A DNA stretch of 64,000 nucleotides. Origin: JANMAT01 sp031359995 (GTDB taxonomy: Bacteria; Actinomycetota; Acidimicrobiia; Acidimicrobiales; Ilumatobacteraceae). The translations under genes were made by a program, and so were the position numbers. Positions within the stretch are counted from its first letter, which is position 1. Every line of letters begins with the position of its first letter. Location: the NCBI GenBank assembly GCA_031359995.1, contig JANMAT010000009.1, positions 1-64,000 on the forward strand. Direction: 5' to 3'. Of this stretch, positions 34,463-45,598 are shown piece after piece. The notes beneath the pieces were generated by a model that made no database searches, was not told the origin of the DNA, and saw nothing but the letters and a program-made list of their open reading frames with translations.

Positions 34463-35707
34463 ATGCCCACCTCCACGGTCGCCCGCGCCGCGCGCACGCG
34501 CCTGGCCGTGGCCGCCGGCCGGGCCGCCAGCCGGGCCTCGCGCCTGCTGGGCCGGGGGCACGGCGCCGTCATCGGCGGGCGCGTCGCCATGTGGGTCGAT
34601 CCGGCGGTGCTGGCCAAGCTCGTGGGCGGGCGGCCCGTCACCGTGGTCACCGGCACGAACGGCAAGACCACCACCACGCGCCTGCTGGCCGCCGGCCTGA
34701 GCACCGAGCGCACCGTGGCGGCCAACCGGGGGGCCAACCTGCCGGCTGGGCTGGTGGAGCCGGCGTCGGAGCGGGCCGACGAGCTCGTCTTCGAGGTCGA
34801 CGAGCTCTACGTGCCCCAGGTGGTGCGCCAGGTGGGGGCGCGCGTGCTCGTGCTGCTCAACCTGTCGCGCGATCAACTCGACCGCATCACCGAGATCCGC
34901 CGCATCGCCGAGCGTTGGCGCGAGCTGCTGGCCACCGTCGACCGGCCGCTGACCGTGGTGGCCAACTGCGACGACCCGCTCGTGGTGTGGGCGGTGGGCG
35001 ACCACGCCGACGTCGTGTGGGTCGCCGCCGGCAGCCGGTGGGGCGAGGACGCCGCGCTGTGCCCCAGCTGTGCTCGGGTGCGCCACACCGCGGCCGACGG
35101 CACCTGGCGCTGCGAGTGCGGCATGGGCCGCCCCGCGCCGCAGTGGTGGTTCGACGAAGGGTGCGTGCACGGCCCGGGCGACGTCGGCGCCGTACCGATG
35201 ACGCTGGCCCTGCCCGGCGACTTCAACCGGGCCAACGCATCGCTGGCGCTGGCCGCCTGCGATTCGCGAGGGGTCGACGTGCGCGCCGCTCTCGTCGCCC
35301 TGAGCGCGGTGGCCGACGTGGCCGGCCGCTACGTGACCGTGACCGTGGCCGGGCGGTCGGTGCGCCTGCTGATGGGGAAGAACCCGGCCAGCTGGACCGA
35401 GATCATGCACCTGCTGCACGGCTCGTCCACCCCGGTCGTGGTGTGCCTGAACGCCCGCGGCGCCGACGGCATGGACCCGTCGTGGATCTGGGACGTGCCG
35501 TTCGAGCTGCTGGTCGGGCGCCGCGTGGTCGCCAGCGGCGACCGGCGGCTCGACCTCAGCGTGCGGCTCAGCGTCGCCGGCGTCGAGCACACCGTGGCGC
35601 CCGACGCGGTGAGCGGCGCCCGGGAGCTACCGGTCGGCCCCGTCGATCTGGTCGCCACGTACACGGCCTTCCACGACGTGCTGGAGGTGCTCGGTGTCCA
35701 GTGGTGA
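34463..35707 (+). CDS. murT: Lipid II isoglutaminyl synthase, MurT subunit
   Basis: 414 aa. Mur-ligase ATP site 'VVTGTNGKTTTTRLLAAGL', central domain with a Cys4 zinc ribbon ('CPSCARV...CECGMG') typical of MurT, and a C-terminal DUF1727 domain. With GatD it converts alpha-D-glutamate of lipid II stem peptides to isoglutamine. ATG 34463. The gatD start lies inside the last codons of murT. Confidence 0.92.
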   Translation: MPTSTVARAARTRLAVAAGRAASRASRLLGRGHGAVIGGRVAMWVDPAVLAKLVGGRPVTVVTGTNGKTTTTRLLAAGLSTERTVAANRGANLPAGLVEPASERADELVFEVDELYVPQVVRQVGARVLVLLNLSRDQLDRITEIRRIAERWRELLATVDRPLTVVANCDDPLVVWAVGDHADVVWVAAGSRWGEDAALCPSCARVRHTAADGTWRCECGMGRPAPQWWFDEGCVHGPGDVGAVPMTLALPGDFNRANASLALAACDSRGVDVRAALVALSAVADVAGRYVTVTVAGRSVRLLMGKNPASWTEIMHLLHGSSTPVVVCLNARGADGMDPSWIWDVPFELLVGRRVVASGDRRLDLSVRLSVAGVEHTVAPDAVSGARELPVGPVDLVATYTAFHDVLEVLGVQW

Positions 35708-36419
35708 CTCGGTGCTGCGCATCGCCCACCTGTTCCCCACGGTGCTCGGCCTCTACGGCGACCGGGGGAACGCGCTCGTGCTGGCTCACCGCGCCGCGCG
35801 CCGCGGCATCGCCGCCGAGATCGTGGAGATCGCGCCGGGCCAGGCCGTGCCCCGCACGTGCGACGTGTACCACCTGGGCGGCGGCGAGGACCTCGCCCAG
35901 TCCACCGCGGCCGAACTGCTCATCGCCGATGGCGGGCTGGCCGCCGCCGTGGCTGCTGGCGCGACGGTGCTGGCCATCTGCGCCGGCTACCAGATCCTGG
36001 GCACCACCTTCGCCGCCGGTGGTCGCCAGGTGCCCGGCCTGGGCCTGCTCGACCTGGCCACCGCGCCCCGCACCGAGCGGGCCGTGGGCGAGTTGGTGGC
36101 CGCGGCGATCGACCCCGCCCTCGGCCTGCTGACCGGGTTCGAGAACCACGGCGGGGGCACCACGCTCGGCCCCGGCCTGCAGCCGCTGGCTCGCGTGCGC
36201 CACGGGCAGGGCAACGGCGTGCACGACGGCACCGAAGGCGTGTGCCACGGGCGCATCCTCGGCACCTACCTGCACGGCCCCGCCCTGGCCCGCAACCCGG
36301 CCCTCGCCGACCTCGTGCTGGCGTGGGCCACGGGTGTCGAGATGACCCCACTCGCCGATGCCACCGTCGACGCCCTGCGCGCCGAACGCTTCGGCGCGGT
36401 GGGCATGGGCGGCGGGTGA
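35694..36419 (+). CDS. gatD: Lipid II isoglutaminyl synthase, glutamine amidotransferase GatD
   Basis: 241 aa class I (CobB/CobQ-like) glutaminase. 'LYGDRGNALVLAHRA' is the N-terminal motif, 'AICAGYQILG' holds the nucleophile Cys, 'GFENHGGGT' is GatD-specific, and 'GTYLHGPALARNP' holds the catalytic His. It supplies ammonia to MurT. GTG 35694 overlaps murT by 14 bases. Confidence 0.92.
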   Translation: MSSGDSVLRIAHLFPTVLGLYGDRGNALVLAHRAARRGIAAEIVEIAPGQAVPRTCDVYHLGGGEDLAQSTAAELLIADGGLAAAVAAGATVLAICAGYQILGTTFAAGGRQVPGLGLLDLATAPRTERAVGELVAAAIDPALGLLTGFENHGGGTTLGPGLQPLARVRHGQGNGVHDGTEGVCHGRILGTYLHGPALARNPALADLVLAWATGVEMTPLADATVDALRAERFGAVGMGGG

Positions 36420-36470
36420 CCGACCGGTACGTTTGCCCCTCGTGGGTCGCGAGGATTAGGCCTGTGTCCC

Positions 36471-38762
36471 GTGACACTTCCTCTCGATGGCGTACGGGTG
36501 CTCGAGCTGTCCTCCGGCGTGTCCGGGGCCTACGCCGGACGCATGCTGCGCGGCTACGGCGCCGATGTGCGCCACGTCGATCTGCCGGCCGTGCTGCCGC
36601 TCACCGCCGACGAAGCCACCTATCTGCATGCCGGGAAACCACACCTGCCGGTGCCGGCCGACTGGATGGCGGCCTTCGCCGCTTCCGACATCGTGCTCAG
36701 CGACCTGCAGCCCGCCGGTCTGGCCGCCCACGGCATCGACTGGACGGTCGTGCACGAGCGCTACCCGCACCTCGTGGTCGTGTCGGTCACGCCGTTCGGC
36801 CTCACCGGCCCGTACGCCGACTGGAAGGCCACCAACGCCGTGTCGTTCGCCATGGGCGGCATCATGTCGCTCACCGGCGACCTGGGCCGCACCCCGCTGG
36901 TGACCGGGGGCAACCAGGCCCAGGTGCTCGCCGGTCTGAACGCGTTCGCGGTCGCCGCCACGTGCTGGTACGGCCGGCGCCGCCACGGTGTGGGCGAGGT
37001 GGTCGACCTGTCGGCCCAGGAGTGCGCCTCGGGCATGCTCGAGCTGTACGCCGCGTCCACCTCGGTGGGCGGCCCGGTCATCCCCCGGCTGGGCAACCAC
37101 ACCCGCGCCACGTGGGGCATCTACCCGTGCCTCGACGGCTGGGCCGGTGCCTTCGCGCTCGAGCGCCAGATCGCCGGTCTGTTCCGCCTGCTCGACGACC
37201 CCGAACTGGCCGAACCCCGCTTCGCCGACCCGTTGCTGCGCATGGAGCCCCTGAACGAAGAGGCCCTCACGGCCAAGATGTACGTGTACTTCATGGACAA
37301 GACCAAGGCCGAGGTGCTGGCCGCCGGTCTCGCCGCCAAGGTGCCCGTGGGCGTGGCCATGACCCCGGCCGACCTGCTCGCCGCGCCCGGGCTGCACGAG
37401 CGCGGTGCCCTCGAACAGGTCGGCGACGCCACCGTGCCCTCGCGCCCGTTCCCCGGGTTCGGTTGGCGACCGTCGGGCGAGCCGAGGCCCGACGGGCCGT
37501 GGGAACCGCGTTCGGCCGCCATCGACCCGTCGAGCCGGGGCACGCTGCCGTTGGCCGGTCTGCGGGTGATCGATCTCACCATGATGTGGGCCGGCCCGTT
37601 CGCCACCATGCACCTGGCCGCCATGGGCGCCGACGTCATCAAGGTCGAGTCGCCCGCGGCGTGGGACAACATCCGCACCCTGGTGCCCCAGCCCAACGCG
37701 CCCGACCCGTGGAACTCGGCCTACTACTTCCAGGCCTACAACCGTGACAAGCGGTCGCTCACGCTCGACCTGGCCCAGCCCGAAGGGCGCGACCTGCTGG
37801 CCCGGCTGCTGGCCACCGCCGACGTGCTCATCGAGAACTACCGCGCCGATGTGCTCGACAAGCTCGGCTTCACCGACGAGGTGCTGCAGGCGGCCAACCC
37901 CCGCCTCGTCACCATCAGCATGGCCGCGTTCGGCAAGGTCGGCCCCGACGCCAAGTACGTGGGCTTCGGTCCGGTCATCGAACTGATGTCGGGCCTCACG
38001 TCGCTCAGCGGCTACGAGGGTGACGAGGAGCCGTTCAAGACCGGCATCTCCTACGGCGATCCGGTCGCCGGTCTCAACGCGGTGGCCGCGGCCGTGCTCG
38101 GCCTGATGGAGCGCGACGCGACCGGCGCCGGCTGCCACATCGACCTGGCCCAGCGAGAGACCGGCACCGTGCTCATCGGCGAGGCGTTCGTGGCCGCGTC
38201 ACGCGGGGAGGAGTGGGTGCACCGCGGTTGCCGCGACGCTCGCATCGCACCCCAGGGCGCGTACCGTGTGAAGGGCGAGGAGCAGTGGATCGTGGTGTCG
38301 GTGCGCACCGACGACGAGTGGCGCGCCCTGTGCCGCCTGCTCGGCCGCGACGACCTGGGCGGGCTCGGTGTCGACGAGCGACGGGCCCGCCACGACGAGA
38401 TCGACGTCGTCATCCAGGACTGGTTGCGGATGCAACGACCGCACCTCGCCATGGAGACCCTGCAGGGCGCCGGCGTGCCCGCCGGGCGCGTGCTCGACAC
38501 CGGCACGGTGCTCGACGACATCCAGCACCTGCACCGCAACTTCTGGGTGCACCTGCCCAACCCGAAGATGCCGCGGCACAAGCAGCACAGCGTGTCGTGG
38601 CGCCTGCAGGACGCCGCGCCGGAACCGAAGCGCCACGCGCCGTTCTTCGGCGAGCACAACGCCGAGATCCTGGCCGAGCTCGGCATCGGCGTCGACGACC
38701 TGCCCGGGCTGGCCGAGCGCCTGATCATCGCGGATGCCCCCATCAACCCCGGCGTGGGCTGA
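36471..38762 (+). CDS. Double-domain CaiB/BaiF family CoA-transferase
   Basis: 763 aa, about twice the usual length because two CaiB/BaiF (type III CoA-transferase) domains are fused. Domain 1 (~1-345) starts 'LDGVRVLELSSGVSGAYAGR'. Domain 2 (~360-760) starts 'LAGLRVIDLTMMWAGPFATM' and carries 'YNRDKRSLTLDLAQPEGRDL'. Single-domain relatives act as interlocked dimers, so the fusion may be a covalent pseudo-dimer with one half specialised. It moves CoA between carboxylic acids; substrate unknown. GTG 36471. Same strand as gatD but unlikely to be related functionally. Confidence 0.85.
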   Translation: MTLPLDGVRVLELSSGVSGAYAGRMLRGYGADVRHVDLPAVLPLTADEATYLHAGKPHLPVPADWMAAFAASDIVLSDLQPAGLAAHGIDWTVVHERYPHLVVVSVTPFGLTGPYADWKATNAVSFAMGGIMSLTGDLGRTPLVTGGNQAQVLAGLNAFAVAATCWYGRRRHGVGEVVDLSAQECASGMLELYAASTSVGGPVIPRLGNHTRATWGIYPCLDGWAGAFALERQIAGLFRLLDDPELAEPRFADPLLRMEPLNEEALTAKMYVYFMDKTKAEVLAAGLAAKVPVGVAMTPADLLAAPGLHERGALEQVGDATVPSRPFPGFGWRPSGEPRPDGPWEPRSAAIDPSSRGTLPLAGLRVIDLTMMWAGPFATMHLAAMGADVIKVESPAAWDNIRTLVPQPNAPDPWNSAYYFQAYNRDKRSLTLDLAQPEGRDLLARLLATADVLIENYRADVLDKLGFTDEVLQAANPRLVTISMAAFGKVGPDAKYVGFGPVIELMSGLTSLSGYEGDEEPFKTGISYGDPVAGLNAVAAAVLGLMERDATGAGCHIDLAQRETGTVLIGEAFVAASRGEEWVHRGCRDARIAPQGAYRVKGEEQWIVVSVRTDDEWRALCRLLGRDDLGGLGVDERRARHDEIDVVIQDWLRMQRPHLAMETLQGAGVPAGRVLDTGTVLDDIQHLHRNFWVHLPNPKMPRHKQHSVSWRLQDAAPEPKRHAPFFGEHNAEILAELGIGVDDLPGLAERLIIADAPINPGVG

Positions 38763-38782
38763 CGGGGGCCGCCGGCGGGTCG

Positions 38783-39763
38783 TCAGATCGAGCCGCTGAA
38801 GGTGTCGCAGTCGTCGGCGTTGCCCGTGCGGAAGCCGGTGGTGAACCACTTCTGGCGCTGGGCCGACGAGCCGTGCGTCCAGGTCTCCGGGGTCACCTTG
38901 CCCTGGAACTCCCTCTGGATGCGATCGTCGCCCACGGCGGACGCGGCATCGAGGCCGTCGGCGATGTCCTGATCGGTGATGGACGTGATCAGGGGTCGGC
39001 CGGTGTCGCCCTGCGGTTCGGTGGTGGCGTGGTTGGCCCACACACCGGCGTAGCAGTCGGCCTGCAACTCGAGCCGCACCGAGCCCGAGTTGGGGCCCTG
39101 GCGGTCGCCCGACTTGTCGACCTGGGCCGAGGTGCCCAGCAGGTCCTGCACGTGGTGCCCGTACTCGTGGGCGATCACGTAGGCCTCGGCGAACTTGCCG
39201 CCCTTGGCGCCGAACTTCGTGGTGAGCTCGTCGAAGAAGCCGAGGTCGAGGTACACGGTCTTGTCGCCGGGACAGTAGAAGGGGCCCACGTCGCTCGACG
39301 CCGCACCGCAGCCCGTGTCGGTCTGGCCGGTGAAGAGCTGCGTCTTGGTGAGCGTGTACTTGATGTTGGCGCGGGCGAACTCTCGCGCCCAGTAGTTCTG
39401 CACGCTGTTGACGACGCCGACGATGAGGCAGGCGTCCTTGGTGTTGGCGTCGGCCCCGGTGAGGCACGCGGCGTTCACGCCGTCGGTCGCACCGGCCGGT
39501 GAGACCGAGGTGTCGCTGCTGGCGCCGGGGAACACCTGGTTCGAGGTCGGGAAGCCGTTGCCGCCGCCGAAGATCTTCCCGCCGCCGAAGATGAGGGCGA
39601 GGATCAGCCCGATGATGCCGAGGCCGCCACCACCGACGGCGACCTTGCTGCCACCGCCACCGAACATGCCGCCGAGCCCGCCCGCGCCACCACCGCCACC
39701 GCCGCTCCCGCGGCGATCATCGATCTGGCTCGTGTCGAGCTTGGCTCCCTGGTCGAACTCCAT
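38783..39763 (-). CDS. Neutral zinc metallopeptidase (YpfJ/KPN_02809 family)
   Basis: 326 aa. A Gly-rich N-terminus (residues ~18-40) and one membrane helix ('GIIGLILALIFGGG') precede a conserved extracytoplasmic domain with zinc motif 'HEYGHHVQDLLG' and 'ELQADCYAGVWA' as the third-ligand region. Two pairs of cysteines suggest disulfides. Type II membrane-anchored peptidase; biological role unproven. ATG 39763. Convergent with the CoA-transferase gene. Confidence 0.9.
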   Translation of the reverse strand: MEFDQGAKLDTSQIDDRRGSGGGGGGAGGLGGMFGGGGSKVAVGGGGLGIIGLILALIFGGGKIFGGGNGFPTSNQVFPGASSDTSVSPAGATDGVNAACLTGADANTKDACLIVGVVNSVQNYWAREFARANIKYTLTKTQLFTGQTDTGCGAASSDVGPFYCPGDKTVYLDLGFFDELTTKFGAKGGKFAEAYVIAHEYGHHVQDLLGTSAQVDKSGDRQGPNSGSVRLELQADCYAGVWANHATTEPQGDTGRPLITSITDQDIADGLDAASAVGDDRIQREFQGKVTPETWTHGSSAQRQKWFTTGFRTGNADDCDTFSGSI

Positions 39764-39897
39764 CACCGTCTCCTTCGCCGCCCGGGGCGGGTGGGCTGAA
39801 ACTAGCGGGCCGCCACCACCGCCCCCTCGCATGGGACGGAGTTCGCGACGATCGACAGTGCCGCTGCCAGTAGAAGGGTGGTGCTAGACCGACGACC

Positions 39898-40548
39898 ATG
39901 GCCGACCTCCTCCCGCTCGATCCCGACCAACTGCTGTCCACCACGCGCGCCGTGCGCAAGCGCCTCGACCTCACCAGGCCCGTGCCCCGCTCGGTGATCG
40001 AGGAGTGCCTCGCCCTGGCCGTGCAGGCGCCGTCGGGCTCCAATCGGCAAGCGTGGCAGTTCGTGTTCGTCGACGAACCGGCCAAGAAGAAGGCGCTGGC
40101 CGATCTCTACGGCGAGGTGTTCGACGAGTACATGAACGCGCCGGCCAGCGCCGACTACCAGCCCGGTGACGTGCGGGCCGAGCGGCGCGACGCGGTGAGC
40201 GCGTCGGCGCTGCACCTGCGCCAGCACTTCCACGAGGTGCCCGTGCTGATGCTCGCCTACCAGGAGGGTCGCATCGACGCCGAGCCGGCGGCGCGCCAGC
40301 CCGGCTACTGGGGCTCCATCCTGCCGGCGGTGTGGTCGTTCATGCTCGCCCTGCGCGGCCGCGGCCTGGGTTCGGCGTGGACGACGATGACGTGTCGCAA
40401 AGAGGCCGAGGTCGGCGTGGTCATCGGGGTGGACCACACGAAGTTCACCCACGCCGGCATGTTCCCGATCGCCTACACGATCGGCACCGACTTCAAGCCG
40501 GCGTCACGGCTCGACCTGGACTCGATCACCCACTGGAACTCGTGGTGA
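39898..40548 (+). CDS. Nitroreductase family flavoprotein
   Basis: 216 aa. 'TRAVRKRLDLTRPVPRSVIE' and 'AVQAPSGSNRQAWQFVFVD' are the FMN/phosphate-binding N-terminal motifs of the nitroreductase fold. Likely an NAD(P)H-dependent FMN dimer acting on nitro, quinone or enone compounds. ATG 39898. Divergent from the metallopeptidase. Its 3' end overlaps the last bases of the broken GHMP kinase on the other strand. Confidence 0.85.
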   Translation: MADLLPLDPDQLLSTTRAVRKRLDLTRPVPRSVIEECLALAVQAPSGSNRQAWQFVFVDEPAKKKALADLYGEVFDEYMNAPASADYQPGDVRAERRDAVSASALHLRQHFHEVPVLMLAYQEGRIDAEPAARQPGYWGSILPAVWSFMLALRGRGLGSAWTTMTCRKEAEVGVVIGVDHTKFTHAGMFPIAYTIGTDFKPASRLDLDSITHWNSW

Positions 40549-41403
40549 CCTGCAGCCCGCTGGTCGTCGGCCGGAGGTCGAGCACCCGCCACCCGTGATC
40601 GGGCCGGTCGAGGGCGGCGCGCACTTCGGCCGGATCGCGCCCGGTGCCGGCCAGCACGGTGACGGTGCCGCCCGGGCCGCCGGCGCCGTTCACCTTCCAC
40701 CCGAGTGCGCCGAGCCCGCGGGCGGTGGCCCAGACCGCGTCGGCGGCCTCGCTGACCAGCGCCGGATGCAGGGCGCGCTGGCCCTCGGTGGCGTCGGTGA
40801 GCGCCTCGGCCCAGCCCTCGATGTCGCCCATGCTGAGCGACCCCGCCGCCATCGCACCGGCGCGTCGCAACGGCTCCAGCCGGGCGCCGGCGGTCGCACC
40901 GAGCGCGGCGATGACCTCGTCGTGCACCGTGCTCGACGTGTGGGGGCGGCCGAGGTACACCGTGATCAGCCGGTCGGTGAGCGCCCGCCAGGCGGTGGCC
41001 GGCACGCGGATGGGCGTCACGATGGTGCGCGGGTAGTCGGCGATCGCGATGTGCACGGCGCCACCGTGGGCACAGGCCAGCTGGTCCTGCACACCGCTCT
41101 GCCAACCCAGCTCGGTGGTCTCGATCGCGTGGGCGGCGGTGGCGATGGCGGCGGCGTGCTGCTCGCGTTCGCCGCCGAGCGCCCGCAGCGCGGCCACCAG
41201 CGCCACCACGACCGAGGCCGACGTGCCCAGCCCGCTGCCCGGCGGCACGGCGCTGGACGCGGTCACCGCCACGCCGCGGTGACGGCCGGGCCGAGCGCCA
41301 CCGAGCACACGACGCCGTGCCCGGCGAACCAGGTGTCGGTCCAGCCGCCGGCGTCGGCCGCCCGCACCGGGGTGCGGGCCACGGCAGAGGTCACGGGCGC
41401 CAT
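40526..41403 (-). pseudogene. GHMP-type sugar kinase, internally deleted and frameshifted
   Basis: The N-terminal piece 'RTPVRAADAGGWTDTWFAGH' (from ATG 41403) is the start of a heptose/fucose-type GHMP kinase and stops at a TGA near 41263. The remainder, in another frame, begins 'VAVTASSAVPPGSGLGTSAS' (the phosphate-binding loop) and continues to a normal C-terminus with 'KVNGAGGPGGTVTVL'. The ~60 residues usually found between these parts are missing. The junction lies in a near-perfect 8-bp inverted repeat GTCACCGC / GCGGTGAC (around 41261-41282), which suggests deletion or an assembly collapse at a hairpin. If the sequence is right, the kinase is inactive. Confidence 0.7.
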
Positions 41404-41456
41404 CGGCCGCCACGCTACGTGGGCAAGACCAGCACCCCACGACGGCGCCCTCACTG

Positions 41457-42626
41457 TCAGGCGGGGACGAGGTCGAGGAACTGCCAGCGCTTGTCGTTGG
41501 CCACGCCGACCAGCTCACGGCCGCAGTTCTGCAGCACGGCGGGCGACGAGGTGACGTGTTGGGTGCCGGCGTGCACATCACGCACGAGACGCTGGATGGT
41601 GCCGCGGCGCAGCGCGGTGGTGCCGGCGGCGAGGTAGACGAAGTTCGCCACCTCGGCGAGAGCGGCCGTGACGTTCGTGAGCGACAGGCGCACCAGCGTG
41701 TGCTGGCGGCGCGACAGGTGCTCGCCCTTGTCCAGCGCGACCTGGGCGTCGCGCCAGGACTCGAGCAGCAGCGCCTTGGCGGCACGCAGCGTGGCTTCGG
41801 CCTTGGCGAAGCCCTCGAGGAACGAGTCGCTGTCGGCCTGGGCGCCGGGGCGACCGGCCTTCGACTGCACCAGCTCCGACAGCTCGTCGAGCAGGCGGCG
41901 ACCCACGCCGAGGGCCCAGCCCGAGTGGCAGATCTCGGCGAAGCCGATGATGCCCACGTGGTACAGGTTGCCGCCGCGCTTGGGATCCTGGGTGACGGCG
42001 AAGTGCGAGTAGCCGTCGGGCACGTACACGTTGTCGAGCGTGTAGTCGATGGAGCCCGTGCCCCGCAGGCCCATCACGTCCCAGTTGCCCAGGAGCGTGG
42101 CCTTGTCGCGCGGCACGACGAAGATGCGGGGCTCGCCCGTGCCCTCGATGATGGCGAGGGTGTGGATGTGGGTGCCGTGCAGCAGGCCCGAAGCGAAGCT
42201 CCACGAGCCGCTCACCAGGAAGCCACCGTCGTGGGACACGGCCACGCCCGGGCGGGTGCCCTGGCCGGCGATCACCGGCAGACGCTGACCGGGCCGGAAC
42301 AGCTCGGCCACGGCGTCGTCGGCCAGGTAGGCCGCGCCGGTGCCGGTGGACAGGCACGCCGCCATCACGACCCAGCCCGCGGATGCGTCGCCGTAGGAGA
42401 GGTTCTCGAGCACCTCGAGTGAGCGCACCGGGTCGAGCTCGGCCCCACCGAGCACCTCGGGCACCCACATGCCGAACAGGCCCTGCTCGTGGAGGGCGTC
42501 GACGACCACCGGCGCCAGCTCACCCTGCGTGTCGGCGTAGGCCGCATTGGCATCGAGCAGTGGGATCAGGGCCCGGGCCCGCTCGGCCAGCTCGGATGAT
42601 GTGGTCAGTTCCGCTCCTGCAAGCAT
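41457..42626 (-). CDS. Acyl-CoA dehydrogenase family flavoprotein (HsaA/HpaB-like group)
   Basis: 389 aa. 'GLFGMWVPEVLGGAELDPVR', 'YGDASAGWVVMAACLSTGTG' and 'VSGSWSFASGLLHGTHIHT' match the acyl-CoA dehydrogenase/flavin-dependent monooxygenase group that includes the HsaA-type oxygenases. The catalytic Glu of true dehydrogenases is not evident, so a monooxygenase role is possible. ATG 42626; the longer upstream frame is not coding. Divergent from the acyl-CoA synthetase with 148 bp between. Confidence 0.85.
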   Translation of the reverse strand: MLAGAELTTSSELAERARALIPLLDANAAYADTQGELAPVVVDALHEQGLFGMWVPEVLGGAELDPVRSLEVLENLSYGDASAGWVVMAACLSTGTGAAYLADDAVAELFRPGQRLPVIAGQGTRPGVAVSHDGGFLVSGSWSFASGLLHGTHIHTLAIIEGTGEPRIFVVPRDKATLLGNWDVMGLRGTGSIDYTLDNVYVPDGYSHFAVTQDPKRGGNLYHVGIIGFAEICHSGWALGVGRRLLDELSELVQSKAGRPGAQADSDSFLEGFAKAEATLRAAKALLLESWRDAQVALDKGEHLSRRQHTLVRLSLTNVTAALAEVANFVYLAAGTTALRRGTIQRLVRDVHAGTQHVTSSPAVLQNCGRELVGVANDKRWQFLDLVPA

Positions 42627-42774
42627 GGTGCAGTCCCCCTCGTCACAGTGGCCGTCAGCCGGTCGCTCGATGTCGAACGACCGATCACGGTAGCGGACCC
42701 TCCACCGCCGGCGGAAGGGGCTCGTTCGTCGGTGGGGGCCGGGCGCCCACACCGCGACGTGCCACAATCCCGGC

Positions 42775-44309
<1,535 letters not shown>

Positions 44310-44313
<4 letters not shown>

Positions 44314-44948
44314 GCGCCACGCCGCCGCCTCACGGGGGATCGAAGAAGCTCGGTCGGCCCCCGGCGTCGGTGGGTGACCTGACGCGCCTGCGCATCCTGG
44401 ACGCCGCCCGCACCTGCTTCTCCGACAGCGGCTACGACGGCACCACGACTCGCCAGATCGCCGAGGTCGCCGAGCTGACCACCGCGGCGATCTACCACTA
44501 CTACCGCTCGAAGTCGGAGCTGTACCGCGAGGCACTGGTTCAGACCCACCTGCTCGTGTACTCCACGTACCAGGAGGCCATCCGCGGGTGCCAGACGCTG
44601 GCCGACGAGTTCGCCGCGGTGCTGGTCGCATCGCAGGCGCTCAACCGTGACCATCCGTCGCTGGCCCGTTTCCTCGTGGCGGCCCGAGCCGACAGCCGTC
44701 GGCACCCCGAGCTCGATCCGCCGGCCGACGCCGTGGTGCAGCGGGGCCGCTTCCACCACGAGCTGGTCGACCGGGCCGTGCTCCGCGGCGAGGTGGCGGC
44801 CGAGGACGCGCTCCTGGTGACCGAGACGCTGCGCACCCTGCTCGGCGGCATCGTCTACTACGCGTCCGACGACCTCGAGTTCCAAGCCATGGTGGTGGAG
44901 GGCGTGCTGCGCCTGCTGAAGGGCACGCTGCTGACCCGCAAGCACTGA
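44310..44948 (+). CDS. TetR-family transcriptional regulator
   Basis: 212 aa. The N-terminal helix-turn-helix 'RILDAARTCFSDSGYDGTTT' followed by 'IAEVAELTTAAIYHYYRSKS' is textbook TetR. The C-terminal ligand domain is all-helical. GTG 44310 overlaps the stop of the acyl-CoA synthetase, so it likely senses an acyl-CoA and controls that operon and perhaps the divergent flavoprotein. It is too far from, and not oriented with, the mycofactocin genes to be called MftR. Confidence 0.88.
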
Positions 44949-44965
44949 CCGGTAGGCTCCACGGC

Positions 44966-45598
44966 ATGCTCGCGGCGTCCGGCAACTCGGGAGTGGCCAA
45001 GTGGCTCGAGCACTTCTCGGGGCCCTGGTTGTACGTGGTGGTCGTCGTGCTCACCTTCGCCGAGACGGGCACCATGTTCTTCCTCGTGCCCGGCGAGATC
45101 GGGTTGCTGGTCGCTGGCGCGGCGGCAGGCGTCGGCAAGCTGAACCTCGTCGCCATGGTCGTGCTGGCGTGCCTGGCCGCGCTGCTGGGCGACGCCACCG
45201 GCTTCGCCATCGGCCGCCGCTACGGCCCGCGCCTGCGCGAGACGTGGATCGGGCGCAAGCTCGGTGCCGACAGCTGGGTGCGCGCCGACGACCTGGTGCG
45301 GCGCCGCCGCGGCACCATCGTGCTCGTCGGCCGTTGGGTCGGCTTCCTGCGGGCGATCATGCCCGCCACCGCCGGCATGTCGGGCATGCGCTTCCGTCGC
45401 GAGTTCCTGCCGTGGGACGTGGCCGGCGCCGTCTCGTGGGCGTCGATCTGCGTGGTCGGCGGCTACAAGCTCGGCGACAACTGGGAGACGCTGGCGGCCA
45501 GGCTCGGCACGGTCGGCACCGTCGTCGGCGCCGTCGTCGTGGTGCTGGTGGGCACGCTGTACGTGGTGCGCCACCGCCGGGCGCGGGCTGCGTCCTAG
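44966..45598 (+). CDS. DedA/SNARE-associated family membrane protein
   Basis: 210 aa. 'LTFAETGTMFFLVPGEIGLL' and 'GDATGFAIGRRYGPRL', then 'GRWVGFLRAIMPATAGMSGM', are the conserved DedA re-entrant loops and Gly-Arg-Phe-like motif. DedA proteins flip polyprenyl-phosphate or lipids and support the proton motive force. ATG 44966. It ends on the same CTAG that serves as the stop of the convergent racemase gene. Confidence 0.9.
   Translation: MLAASGNSGVAKWLEHFSGPWLYVVVVVLTFAETGTMFFLVPGEIGLLVAGAAAGVGKLNLVAMVVLACLAALLGDATGFAIGRRYGPRLRETWIGRKLGADSWVRADDLVRRRRGTIVLVGRWVGFLRAIMPATAGMSGMRFRREFLPWDVAGAVSWASICVVGGYKLGDNWETLAARLGTVGTVVGAVVVVLVGTLYVVRHRRARAAS

Noticed and set aside
45595..45598. Shared CTAG stop of DedA and racemase genes (also at 56327-56330) as a regulatory site
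   Set aside because: It is simply the smallest overlap of two convergent TAG stops; no hairpin or further conservation is attached to it.
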